Shown in pieces: positions 23,307 through 35,707 of a stretch of DNA of 64,000 nt. Under the pieces are notes generated by a model. That model saw only the letters and a program-made list of their open reading frames with translations, was not told where the DNA came from and made no database searches. The stretch's first letter is position 1. The number at the start of each line of letters is the position of its first letter. The translations under genes were made by a program, and so were the position numbers. The DNA is from Apteryx mantelli (Eukaryota > Chordata > Aves > Apterygiformes > Apterygidae). The stretch lies in contig NC_089981.1 of assembly GCF_036417845.1 (NCBI RefSeq), positions 84,981,268 to 85,045,267 of the forward strand, given 5' to 3'.

Positions 23307-26300
23307 GTAAGTAGAATAATTTTCCAAGGAGATGTGGAACTTGCTGGCATTTTAAGTGTCATCAAATAAGTTTCCCTATGGAAGCTGCTTCCACTGCTCC
23401 AACTGCTGCAGTGACATAGCACAAGGTCGAAAGTCTTGGTGCAAAAGCAGTTAAGGCACAAGGCAAACCGTTGAGGTGTGTCATAGCAAGGCACAGGTCT
23501 CTGGGCTGCTTCTCTTAATAGACCCGAATAAATCTGAATTAGGACCCCCCCACTGTGAAATATTTATAGAGGCATAAAACCGAAGTCACTAGGGCCAAAC
23601 CCCTGCAAGAGCAGGCTTCCATGGACAGAAGAGTCCTTAGATTGCCCCATGTGTCCCCACACGTCCCTGAGCTTTCCTGGGCACTAAATCCAACACCTGG
23701 ATTAATCAGAACTGCACTGTGTTTACATGCATGCATCTGGAAATGTATAGATGGTTGTATGCATGACCATAGGTGGGCTGGGGGGAAATCTCTGAAGCTT
23801 CTCCAGCTTAATGTCCCAAGGCATGACAGAGGAAAAAAAGGGAAATGACTGCTTAAAGATCAACCCTTCCACCAAGTTTTGCCCCCTTCCCTCTGCCCCC
23901 AGCACTGAATGCAGCTTGCCTGAGCCTGGGATGTGCTCAGGTCAGTGTAGGACTGTCTGTCCACGCAGACAGCGTGACAATATCACAGTGTTTACTCCGG
24001 GAGGGTTAGCAGTCACTGATTAAAACATGCCCTGCCAATTTTCCTTCAAGCTGGAGAAATGAGTTACCGTGACAGTCTCTTCGCTATAGCACACAGCCAA
24101 CTCTAGCCAGGGAAACAAAGCAGAGCAGCAGCCCACCGCCGAAGACAGTGATTTCCCTGCATTGGCCCTGAGCCAGTTTCCTTCCCAGAGGGAGCACAGG
24201 GACTTAACCATGCCAAACAGCTGTGCAGCTGCAGTAATTGATGTGTACAAAATTATGAGATTCTCAAGTAAAATAGATCAGGGCCCATGGTGCAAACAAC
24301 CAGATCAGATTGTCAGCTACTGTCAAGCAGGCTGGACTTCAAAAGAGCTATTGTACTACACCAGTTTAGCGATGGCCCAAATTTTTCTTCTCTGGATAAA
24401 GAGGAACTGCAACATTCCTTTGCGGCAAAAGGAAAAACTGGATGATTTGAGATTGCCAGTTATTTTTGGTGACCCTGCAAGTCTGACACTTGGAAGAATA
24501 GGCAGCTTTGTCACTCCTCCTTGACACACATGAAGGCCCAGAGGAGAGTACCCACTGTCCCTGGGCTAGCATGGTGATGACACAGCTAGTGGCCGGCTGT
24601 TTAGGTGCTTTCAGGGAACAACTTCCTTCCCATTGACTCAGGGAAGGAAGAGTTTTTCTCCCCAAACTTGCACAGCTCTACATCTGGCCTCCTTCAAGCC
24701 TCTGCTGTGCCCGTACCTGCTCCATTATCACTGATGGGCTGTTGGGAGCCCATTGCCTGGTGGGTCTTGCCACACTGCTGACTGTACCTCATTTTGCCCA
24801 ATTTGCCACGCTCTGGGTGCTGCGTCCTTCCCACAGCTCCACCCAGGAGCCCAGAGCAAGCTGAGCTGCCTGTGCGCATACAGCCCTGCTGCTCATGTGG
24901 GCTGCAGCCTGGGGCAAGGGAGCCGCTCAACCTGAGATGGGGCTGTCACGAAGCGTGTCTGATTCTCTGTGGGGGGAGGAAGAGGAAGGAGCAAGCAGAG
25001 ATCCACCGGGTTTCAGTGGCAAAGTCAGTAGCTGTCACCTTGTCCCCAGGACAGGCAGTTTATCTGCATATAGGGTGCAGAGCCTGGCATGCCTCCGTCT
25101 CTGTCCTGCTGCTGGCTTTCCCATCAAAGGTCCTTGGGGCAGCTCAGAGTGTGGATGCAGACAGAAACCTGTGCTGTAAGGACAAGCAGGGGACTAGGGA
25201 GCAAAAGAGCTTGGCGGAATGGTTGTAACCAGTGAAAAGATATTGAAAAGCAAACGATTCCAGCACATCTGTTTGTCCTTCAGTGCTGTAATGCTCCACA
25301 CTAAAAAGAACTTGCCCATGTTGTAGTCACTATCAATGCCAGGACATCAACATAGATTTTTTGGGGTGTTGTGTGTTCCAGTAAATATTCTCTGCTAGCA
25401 AAATCCAGCCTTCCTTAGACCTGCAATACCAGGCCCCTGATGCTGTCTAGATCCTTTATGAGTGACCAGAGTGCCTGTAGGACAAGCAGATGTCTTCTGG
25501 TCCTCCGATGGTGGGGAGAATTTCCCATTGGGCCACATTTCAGAATGAAACGAAGGCATGACTAGATGGAGGGATGTGGTCAGCCGCTCGAGATAAATCC
25601 AGCAGGACAATCAAGCATGCTGTTTACCGTCAGGCAGGTGAAAGCCTTCTATAGAGGCTGATGTTAGGTTGGATGGTTTTGCTGCAGTGAGGTACAAGGC
25701 AGTTCTGTTATCAGAGAACAGGAGAGGCAGCTCATTGGAGCTGCACGTGGAGGAGACGGATTGCCGGCTGGAAGGGAGAGCACCCTTCATCATGTTTGGA
25801 AAGCTGGAACCAGGCTCACAGGAGTCATGCTGTTCGACAGCTTTAATGGTACCAGCAATTTGCTCTGCTAGGGAGGCCCAGGCAATAAAAGAAGAAAGAG
25901 CTGTTTGAGCAACAGCTGTCATAGATTTGCTCCTGGCTTAATCACTCTTTGTCCACCACGATATTGTATTCATATACATATTACAGCCTCTGGACTGCTG
26001 CCCACCCTTATATGAGTGTGGGGTAAATGTTACAGTCACTTAGGTTACTAACTTTTTAAGTCTAGTTTTATATGGAAACTCCTTCCCACTGCCCAGAGCC
26101 AGGCAATTTCCTTCAGAGCTTTGCATCCCTTTGGGTGGTGCGTAATTAAAGCGAAATGTTCCCAGTTAGATGGTTTCCAGCCATCGCTCCGTGTTACTCT
26201 CAATGCCTGACGTGAAAATACATCATATGGACTCCATTCAGAGCCACGTCCTCTTTTACCGGTGACAGATCTCAGCCTCTCTCGGGCGTATTTCCCTTCA

Positions 26301-27489
26301 TATCCCTACAGATCCCTTCAAAGCACAGGAGGGAGTACGACATGCTCTGTATTAGCAGGAATGCCAGGAAGCGCTGAGAAGCGACTTGCCATTCCTCAGC
26401 GCACCTTGAGGAAGGGTAAGCAGCAGGAATGGGCTTCTTGGACTCTAATGATACAAAAACCAGATTCTGACCTGCTTTTACGGCTCTCTCGTTCCCTCCG
26501 GTCCTTTCAGGTTCGCTCTCCTGAGCACGTCCCTTGTCCTCACGCAAACGCCTTTCACACCGCTCCGAGGTGAGGATCAGGTCTCACCCTCTGTAGTGTA
26601 AAGCTGCAGGGCTGTCTTGCGGTGTCTTGAATTTGGGCATGACTCTCATTGCCTGAGGCCTGCTTGGTGAGCGGCTGGGATGGTTGGGGAGACCGTTGCA
26701 TATGAAAAGACATTACTGTCCCCGCTGCAGCAGAAACCAAAGAGAATCTCTGCCGCCCTGCTCTGCTTTGCTTGCCACAGTGTGCAGGTGATAACCTTTG
26801 GCATAGGACTGGAAAGGCATCACTGAGGGCAAAAAGGCTTAAGCCAGGACAGATCTTGCCTGTGACGAGCGAGTCTGCCAGTGAACTTTTATCAGGAGAG
26901 AAAGGGACAGACTTGGTTGCTCCTTCTGTTCCTTCACGTTTCTTAGCATCATCGCTCTTCTGCTTGGGGATAAAAACTAAACTGGGAGTTTCATTACAGC
27001 AGGAGCAATTGCAGGGCACAGTTACCATCCCTGAAAAGCCTGTGCTGATTGTCCTTGCAGGAAGGCTACTCTGGTGGGTAGGATATTAGCCTCGGACTGC
27101 TCCGTCACAGACATGCTTCAATGGTCAAGGCATTAGAGATTACAAGCTCCTCAGATACTGATACATTAGGAGTCATTCAAGCATCTCAGATACGAACTTG
27201 CTCCCTGGGCATGCAACATGGGAATCCTGCCTCCCACGCTTGTGGGGCAGCTGTTAAACCACGCTTCCTCGTGCCAGACTCCATAATTTTACTGACTATA
27301 ATCCTGAATATATTGTGCTTGGTCCTGCCCACCCCAGAGCATCTGGGTTGGTCTGGCAGGGATCTTTCAGGGACTTCTTTACATGAATCCAGCTGCCCAT
27401 AGCAATTTCCAGCTAAGCCCTACAGAACTGAGCATGCAGCTCAGCAAAACTAAGACGAATTTCTTTTTTTTTTTTCTTTTTTCTTCAAG
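23307..27489 (+). other. CCDC198: CCDC198 intron 5
   Basis: A 4.2-kb intron bounded by gtaagt and a long T-rich tract (27462-27486) ending ttcttcaag. It has moderate GC content. Chance ORFs up to 157 codons occur on both strands (for example 26555-27028 minus). No exon, RNA gene or clear transposon is recognised. Confidence 0.75.
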
Positions 27490-27740
27490 GAAATACATGG
27501 GATAGACAATTCTCAGGGCAACACGACAGGGCTGAATCTTCTCCAAGCAAGAGCAGTAAAGTTGACTTGTGGTTCTGTTGGGAGCAGCCTACAAGAGACC
27601 TGTTCTGGGATAGCTCCAGCACTGACTCGGAGGACTGGGAAAGGGAAGGGAAGAAGTTTTATCACAAACCTACACTTGTAAGAACCAAGACGGAGAGAAT
27701 TCCTCTCTTCAATGAGTTTATCTTTGATAAAGATTTGTAG
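27490..27740 (+). CDS. CCDC198: CCDC198 exon 6 (conserved C-terminus, stop)
   Basis: After completing Gly210 it encodes NTWDRQFSGQHDRAESS, a tryptophan-rich piece DLWFCWEQPTRDLFWDSS, the acidic serine-rich STDSEDWEREGKK, and the C-terminal block LVRTKTERIPLFNEF, ending IFDKDL and TAG. The last block is the most conserved part of the family; the DSSS-x-DSE acidic cluster looks like a possible casein-kinase-2 target (inference). It is preceded by an unusually long T-rich polypyrimidine tract. The exon makes no complete ORF with its own ATG. Confidence 0.92.
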
Positions 27741-28265
27741 TCACGTGTTGTGGGATGAGAGTGATGTGCTGAAGACACAACCCAGAGCGCTCTGATGGAG
27801 CTGAAAATCCCCTGGCTGGATATATTGAGGGTATAGACATGATGTTTGTAGTAAGCAGAACTTCTGTAAGCAGGAGTCAGTAGAAAGGGCTACTGAAAAG
27901 AAAAGGCGATCACTGAGGTGGAGTGAATAACGACTGTTTTGGGAATGTGGCTGAATCAAAATATCTGGGGGGAAAAAAATGGCTTGGGCTGAGCAGCAGC
28001 AAAGTGAGGGGTGGAGGGAGAAGGAGAAGGCTGGCAAAACAAACAAACAAAAGCCTGAAAATGTTCTGGGTTAACCCCAATTATGAAGTTCAATTTGAAA
28101 CGAAATGTTTCGCATCCCTTTGCAACTTTTAACTTTAACTTCCTGTTTAGCTTTTTTTTTTTTTTAACCTTATGTCCTTTTCTAAACCACAAAAATCCAG
28201 TTCAAAAAGGGAAGGTAAAATGACTGGCTTAGGAGATCTTTTAAATAAATATTCTGGCATTTCTA
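27741..28265 (+). other. CCDC198: CCDC198 3' UTR (putative)
   Basis: Sequence after the stop becomes AT-rich and contains AATAAA at 28244-28249, followed by T-rich sequence. A poly-T run lies at 28152-28165. The cleavage position is an estimate. Confidence 0.5.
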
Positions 28266-29161
28266 AAATTCCATTTTGACTTTGTTTTTCTAATTCCCAC
28301 CTCCTCCCCCACAACCAGGCACAGTAATACATATACTGTCTTCAGTACTAAACTCCCAATTTTATAGATATTCTTCTGAAAAAGCTGGCCTTTATTCACT
28401 TGCTTTCTCTGCTCAGGTTCAACACTGTGCAATGAATGGTGGAAACGGAGGGATTTCTAACATCTCACACATGCCCATATCCCAGGAGCAGGGTGCTGGT
28501 CTAGACTATTGCATCTGCTGGAAATGTGAACTACCTGCCTGTAGCAACCTGACAGTCCCAAGTATATTCAAGGTGACAGTTATATAAAGGGTATTAGACA
28601 TGTCACAGAGAACCTTAGAGTTTCCATCCCTCCTAAAATGTATTTTTTCATAAAATTCCCTATTTTTCCATAAAAAATTGTTCATTATCTGAGAGACAGT
28701 TTTGTGCAGTTCTCTTGTCTCCTATCTAGTTACCCTTGTAGGTCTGTAAAGGCCACCACCGTAAATGTGCATCGGCTTTGTGGAAGAACAGAATAAGTCA
28801 TTCAAGCATATACACAAAATGATTCTCTGGGATTTCAGTTACACATCATGTAGCTATTTTAATGTGGCCCACTGGGATAGGCAGGGGACTGGCGCTACAC
28901 AAGGAAGGGAGGGAGCAGACTGCCAGTCTGGCAAAAAGACCTGCCTGATTCTTAGCATGAATTTTGCCTCTGCTTGAAGTTGCAGAGCATGTCACGATGC
29001 TGAAGGGCATTAACTCTTCCTCCTACCTCCCTTTCCTGCTTGCCTCGCTGGTTTGCTTTCCACTTGGTCTCTCTAAAACCTGCCACAGGGTAAAATATCT
29101 TCAAATTAGCTTGTTGGCCTCTAGACTGCCCATCAGCTGAGACCAGTTAGAAATTGCATAT

Positions 29162-29183
29162 ACACACACACACACACACACAC
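29162..29183. repeat. (CA)11 microsatellite
   Basis: An uninterrupted AC alternation, preceded by a short TATA and followed by GAGTG. It is likely to vary in length between individuals. Confidence 0.95.
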
Positions 29184-30199
29184 AGAGTGAAACAAATGCT
29201 GCAGCCTTTCCATTGCCAGTCTCTGCCATTCTCTTGTTTTTGCATCGCCTAATTAACTCAGGGTCCGGACTGCCGTTTAACTGGGTTTCTGTGGTGTGAC
29301 TGGGCTGGCTTCACCTCAGCTGAGCTACTTTTGTTTTCCAAATATTATGAGAAGGGAATCAGGTCCGTTCTTCTTCCCTGCTCACCATGGGCTCAGCGCA
29401 AGATGGAACTCTATAAATAACAATAAGACATCGTTACTGTCACAGCAGCTTTCATTTCCTGCAGCTGGAAATCTTATCCTCTTATTTTTCAAGGCAGGCC
29501 ATCCAGAAAGACTGGATCTGGAGTCACTTCTCAATTTTCCAGGACAACGCAGGGTTTGGATAGCTCAGGTCAGGTGAACGCATAGCCTGCATCACTGTTT
29601 CGAACCTGAGCTAGCTCCCACAAAGCTGTATTGGATGTGTCTGCACTGCACCCTCAGATTCCTGGTTTGTGTAGCCACAAGAAGAGCAGGAGAGACATTT
29701 TTACACATGATCAGGGGAATTAGAAACCCATGGCTGACTCAGTTTCAGCGGAAATTAGGTTTTTGTCTCTGCCAGGGTTTATTGAAAAACCCAGGCAAAG
29801 CAGGAGTTGGAAATCACAGCCACAGCCCAGAATCAAACCTGGAGCCTCTAGCACAGCTGCCCAGCATTCAACTTCTCTGTCCTGATTTCATCTCTCTCTC
29901 TCTGACATCTCTGCACGTATAGCCCATTACAGCACGTCGGCATGCTTCACGGAGGAAACTGCTCTTTGGAGAAAGCCCGCATGCCGCATGTAATTTTGCT
30001 GAAAGGCCAAGAAAACAAACCCCAACACGGAGAAGGAGAAATAACTGAATTGATTTTAACGAGAAAGGAGAACTGCTAGTGGCTAATGAGTCTGTGTCTG
30101 GATTCTGCGTTTTTAAAAAATGCCCCTGAGAACTTTGCTCATAAACATGGTCATCATGCGTGATCTGGAAATATAGTGAGAGCTTTGAATTCAATGCTG

Positions 30200-30390
30200 A
30201 GGGTATGCTGAAAAGGTCAATGATTTAATGGGCTGGAACAATTAATCTGGCACTTGTCTATACACCTGTCCTCTTAATGATTTGACATATCTCCCGTCTG
30301 TGCTCCCATCTGTCAACAATTAAGCTATAATTGGTGGAAATGCAATTTATCTCAAATAGAGTTGATTAGTTTTCCAATAGTGATGTTGCC
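30200..30390. promoter_or_regulatory. Candidate conserved enhancer, intergenic
   Basis: This repeat-free block packs ATTAATC (30241), an E-box CACCTG (30263-30268), CTTAATGA (30273-30280), AACAATTAA (30315-30323), TAATTGG (30328-30334) and TTGATTAG (30362-30369) into about 130 bases. Such density is typical of developmental enhancers. No conservation data were available, so this is an inference from motif density. Confidence 0.3.
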
Positions 30391-33300
30391 AGTGTTTGGG
30401 AAGAACGCTGCACACAGAGAAGAAGACATGGACCAGTCAATCCATATCACGTACTGCACAGAGAAGAGACTCTGAGCATTAATTTATCAAATTACAGTGA
30501 ACAAAATTTGCTCTTATGAAGCCAATAAAAACAGCAACCCTTCTTTCTACTTCTGGTGCTCAAAACTGTTTGATTATGCTGCTTTCAATTGTATTAATTC
30601 ATCATAACCCCCAGAGAGGCAGACAGCAACTCATTCTCTTCTAATGTTTTCTAACATCCTTCCAGAGGCTGGAAATGAAAATGTTTTCTTTATTACTAAA
30701 GGTGAAGCTTCAACTTTTCTACAAATTACAAATCACAAATGATGGAAAAAAAAACAAAAAACAGTGCATGTGCTGCAACTCAGCAGTGAAGATTTTACAG
30801 AAATGTTTGCCTTTGAACAGCAACTCAATTTCAAACTCTTATTATCATCTCATCATTTTAAGGGTGTGTCGTGATAGTGAGCTATCCAGAGGATGAAATT
30901 TGCCACTCAACGTAGCCATCTACAACCGCAGTCTGTAGCACTGAGCACACACAGATTTAATGCAATTCACATGCAACAGAATCCAGTGTCTCTGTTTTAG
31001 CCGAGCCCCTCTGCCTCGACCCCAGCATCAAGAACGTGCATCTACATAGAGGCCATGTTTGCAGGTTTATACATCCCTCCCCATGCAACAATTTTTTAGA
31101 AGGAGAGATTATTAAATGGGGCAGTCTCTGCATTTCCTAAGAACCTCTGTGCTGAAGTGCAGTTGTAACATGAGCAATGAATACGCATTCATTTAGCAAA
31201 TACCCTCTCTGGTCACAGCACTACTGGCTGAGAGAGAAGCGATGGCCTATTGCAGTACAGAACGGCATTTTAAAATCCACTTTGTCATTATCTGTACGGA
31301 CTGGATGAAACTTGATTTCCTAGTGCAAATGACCATCATGTTGAATCCAACATATACCATCAGTGCCTGTGACCAAGATATTTCAGGTGTTTCCTCTTTC
31401 ACGTACATGGGCTGGAATAGTGCCACGTCCTATCTGGCAGGCCTGATGAATTTTAAAGGATAACGACTAAGACCATGAGATGTTGAATTTTTTGGCCATG
31501 CGGAACAATGTGTGGAAGTAGAATGGGATTTGTCTGATGTAATTCTAGCTATAAAGGTTATGAAGCTAATACAAAGCACTCATCTGTTCAGTTTATAGCT
31601 CAGCATGTGACAGCGACAGAAAGAGGGAGGCATTTCCAGGGGATGACATTTCCCCCCTGTCTTGAGATGGGCTGAACTGCCCTCTGGAGAGGACACGCTC
31701 TCCCCACCGGCTAAAAAGGTGCTTTGTGACTACACAGAGGAACTGGGGATGAGATGCAGGATGCTCAGCCTAGATGCAGCATCTTCAGAGAATTAACGTT
31801 GTCATTTTTCACCAAATTCCAAAGAATGGAGATTTTATTCCGTTAATGATGTGGCCACAGTTATCAGCAAATGGCACAGCCCTGAAGTAAAGGTAGATGT
31901 AGGTTGGATAGACTGCTGCCCTGAAGCACGAGGGCATTTGATCTTCCCAGTGAAATGGCTGTAGGATGTTTTTGCTGCTGTTGGTGATACGGTCAGAGCA
32001 ATGCGAGGTCCTTGTCCTTGAGCTCAGGATTAGCTGAACTGGTTTTGCTGAAATGTTAAAACAAAACAAGAATGCTCAGCCTGAAGCAGACAACTGAGCT
32101 GGGCAACATCAGCACTGATGGCTAATGCCTGGCAAAGTTATTTGCAATTAAACCTGCAGCTCATGACTGGAAATGTCAATGAACCTTGCCTCTGTATTCG
32201 AAACAGCAGAACGTTGCTTCAAAGATCTTACGGCCCGCGCTGCTACAACAGCTCTACTATTGTTCCTGAGCTGAAAAATGGTTTACTTACACTTATTCAA
32301 GAGAGGTGTTAAGTGAATACAGTTGAACAAAGCTGAAAGCCACACTAATTGGATCTCATCAAATAGTCTGGATTAACATGTTTATCTCATCTTCCTGGGC
32401 TCTGTCCCACCTGGTGCTCAGAATATTTGAACTCCTCAGGAACACAAGTTTCCAGCATCGTGCAACATCCCCCTCTCCCCCAAAACACACAAGCACAAGC
32501 AGACATACCATCATCAAAGGCACCGGGATATACTCATTAACCTTATTAAGCCTTTTATCTCCACTGACTCACTCGAAGGTGTGTGGCAGGCACCTGGGAT
32601 TGTTTCAATCTGCTTACACAAAGCGGCAAGAGAAAAGAGCCCAAGAACATCGACTTGAGCAGCTCCATTTCATCTTGTACATGAAGATTAAAGTATTATC
32701 AGCAGCTTGAAAAATAGCAACCTTGGCAAGTTTTTGGTTGTCTAACTCGGTAACCTCGGATTACGCAGCGACAGCACAGCCCTAAACCTGTCGGATCCCG
32801 ACATTAGAAGCAGTGATTAAACCATCTGGGTTTCCAGCTTTCTTAAAATAACTCCAGATGATGGTGTGGAGGGTCACACGACAAATAGAGGAGGAAGGCA
32901 GGGCACACTGCCCAGTGGGCCAGGGAAGCTCTTCAGTTTTTCTCCCCTTTCCCCAGCAGGGATTTTTGGGCAGGTAAAACCATTTGGGGGTCTATGGGCA
33001 AGTCCTGCTCCCATTCCCATGTTTCTCCCCCCAGATCCTCTTTCTCTTCCAGGCCTCTTCCCCTGCAGGCCATGCGGGATGCTGCCCTTTCTGGGATGTC
33101 CCCTCCTTCCTAGCAGTGTTAGTGCAAGGAGCTCTGGCCTAGGGGGTACGCCACCCACGATAGCTCCTGTTCCTGCAGGAGCAGGAAAAATGTTTATTCC
33201 TTGGTTAGCGCAAGGGTTGTAGGTTTTTGCCACCTACTGACATGTTGTGGGAATGTCTCATCCTGCAAATTCCTGCAGGAAGGCTGAACTGTGCACTGGC

Positions 33301-35707
33301 TCTGTGTGATAGTGCATCCAGCACCCTCCGAGAGGTTTTCCCAGGCGCCTCCTTGGCAGGACTCCTCTGTCCCAGAGCGAGGGTGGCAACGAAAGCAACC
33401 GGCTGGGGAAGCTGGTGCCTCCCTCCCTGCTCCAGGGAGAGCACAGACCAGCCACTCCATCCATCGAGGCAAAACTGGGGAGCTCCTTGAAAAATAACCA
33501 AGGACCTGGCTGTACACTCGCAAAGCAGAGAGAATAAGCTGCCGTGTGCATAACGATAGCAGCAACCCCATAATACAGGATACATCCGTAACATGGCATA
33601 GGGATGGTAGAATCGTGCCTTTAACATGCGCGATAGATATCCTGCAGCAGAAGAGCTGTGCACCTTGCTTGAGCACTGCTTAAGCATCATTTAAATCCTG
33701 TTTCGAAGGCTGAAGCAATGCATGAAGCTAAGAGCGCTAAATCACTGCTCAGAGTGAATCTCTGCTTCCACAAGGGAGCCAAAAGTGCAAACTTGTGTCT
33801 CCTGCCAGATTTTGGAATTAGGTGTCATCTCTGTAGCAGCACTTTTGATGGGGTTCTCGTCCTGTTACGGGGTTTCAGTTAAGCACAGAGAGAAGTTAGC
33901 TCAGCTGAGCTTAACAAATGCACTTGCCCTTGGCCTCCCAATGTCTCTTAACCAAAATACGAGCCTTTACAAAGTGTCCTCAGCACTAACAGATACCTGT
34001 GTTGGTCTTGATCGACCTTAAATCTGGGGAATCCTGCATCTGCTCAAAGCTGCTCTCATTTTGGTCCATGCAGCTTTCTCTCTCCTTCACTCCAGCCAGC
34101 AATGTGGTTTGCTAACGTGCACCCTGGACGACAGGATAGAGCAAAAACCTGTACGCATAGTTAGGCTGCTGATCCACTTTTGAATTTCCCTGTTATTATT
34201 AAGTTGCTCTGAGACACAGGAGATAGTCGGGCTGGTGTTAGCTGGTAGTCCAGGCAGACTGGAAATGACATATTTAATCAAAGCAGGTTTTATGCAGAAT
34301 CTAATTTTCTGGGAACATCCAAAAATATTTTATCTATTCAGTACTCTATTTAGATGCCAGTTGACAACCGTGTTTCATTCCCATTCTTTTTGGGACAAAA
34401 GACAAGAAAGAAAGAATCAGTCTTACAGTTAACCCTTGCAGAGTACTCCTATCATTAAACTTTCAGGGCCAAATACCTGCCTCTTGCTGGTTGCCACTTG
34501 GTCCCAGTTGCAAACAGCACTTAAAATACAATCAAACTGCCTCGTGGCTTATGTCTATACTGCAGAAAAAGACCTGGAATAAAAACCAGACCGCCTTTCT
34601 ATTTAACACACCAATCACCCCCTTCAGTTTAGACAAGCTGACCTAAAAATACAGCTTTTTGCTACACAAAGGCTCCCTTGTGAGACTTGGTAGGGCAGAT
34701 TTTTCTTACAGTGCTTCTCTGTCTTTAAGAAAGATACTCGCTGAACACAGTCTTCCATCTCCTCTCAGTGCACACAGACAATATGAGCAAGCAGCCAGTG
34801 CCCAGCTTCACGAGAGCCAATAAAGGTTTGTTTGTGCGCTAAGCTCCCCCTTGCTTACATCGCTTTACACAAAGACCATGAGCACACTACTACTTCGCTA
34901 TGAATGGAATTGGTTAAAAAAAAAAAAAGAAGAAGAAAAAAATGCTTAAAGCTTTTATCCATGTCAGACAGAATTAGAACATGGCGCTAACACAGTTCTA
35001 TACGTTTTTCCTGGTTTGATACTTAGAGAGGTGGCTATTTTTTGAGGAAAATCTTTCGTCTGCAAGTCATTGCAAAAAAAAATTTTCCTGAGAATTTTCC
35101 AGTCTTGAAAATCAAAATGAGCTTAACAGCAGGGTTTTAGTTTGTTTTTTTTCCTCTGTTTTTGATTTATTGAAACCCTAAGTTTTAGCAACGGCAACAC
35201 ATTATTGGCACTGTTTTGGTAAGGCTAATCTGTAATAATGATGTAGTTAGATACTACTAAAAATAATTACAAAGACGTGGATGAAAATATTGTGGTAAGC
35301 TGAAAAAAAAAAGCAAAAAACAAGCGGTCTCTTCGGTCTCTGAAAACAATTTTTGTAGTACCCCTTGCTTCCAACCATTATTTTGAACTTTTCTTACTCA
35401 CGAGGCTCTCCAGATCTGCTTCGCTGCTGCAAGCAAAAGCAGCGAGCAGGAAGCAGAAAGACCAAAAACTTCCTGCAGACCCCGAATCTCCTGGGCTGAA
35501 GAATTATGTGCTAAAAATGAATTGTCTGGTCTCATTTCTGAGCTGGAGACGAGGGGCTGGGAACAGCCTAGCGCTGCTCTGGATCTCGATAACCACTTCC
35601 TCCTGTCGCTTCGGGCATGTTACATTGCTCTGCCCTCATTTATTTTTTTTTCCCCGGTTCAAAAGAAGATGATAGTTAATTAAGTACCTGCGGGGATCTT
35701 GCACAGC

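Larger units (their letters stand above)
12310..27740 (+). other. CCDC198: CCDC198 gene (C14orf105/FAME), complete coding sequence in six exons
   Basis: Exons 12310-12514, 15389-15471, 20746-20823, 22103-22201, 23144-23306 and 27490-27740 join in phase to 879 nt, giving 292 residues (the human protein is about 296). Features in order: an N-myristoylation-type start MGLSSS (Gly2, Ser6) with basic residues; LPPLRETGYGR at 55-65; SIIKQHPPRRPQ ending exon 2; KLEP opening and KLLSQ inside exon 3; a charged, probably coiled-coil segment at about 123-175; an acidic DSSSTDSEDWERE segment; and LVRTKTERIPLFNEF near the C-terminus. The protein is reported to be membrane-associated and linked to kidney and energy metabolism in mammals; its biochemical activity is unknown. 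The family assignment rests on remembered similarity along the whole length and consistent exon phases. Synteny between SLC35F4 and NAA30 supports it. Confidence 0.9.
28266..35400. other. Intergenic region, left part
   Basis: No gene is recognised. The content is unique, AT-moderate sequence with a (CA)n microsatellite at 29162-29183 and a TC-rich run near 29889-29903. The block at 30200-30390 is rich in homeodomain and E-box words. The ORFs at 32866-33233 and 33194-33690 overlap each other on both strands and show no protein-like features. Confidence 0.6.

Noticed and set aside
26555-27028. 157-codon minus-strand ORF
   Set aside because: It lies inside a CCDC198 intron, is unrecognised, and shares bases with an open plus-strand frame.
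29775-29880. Possible SINE with an AATCAAACCTGGAGCC box
   Set aside because: Only one box-like word is present, with no flanking consensus; too weak to list.
33194-33690. Two overlapping ORFs of 160-161 codons on the minus strand
   Set aside because: Two frames open over the same bases point to few stops by chance. No recognisable domain, no splice or promoter support.
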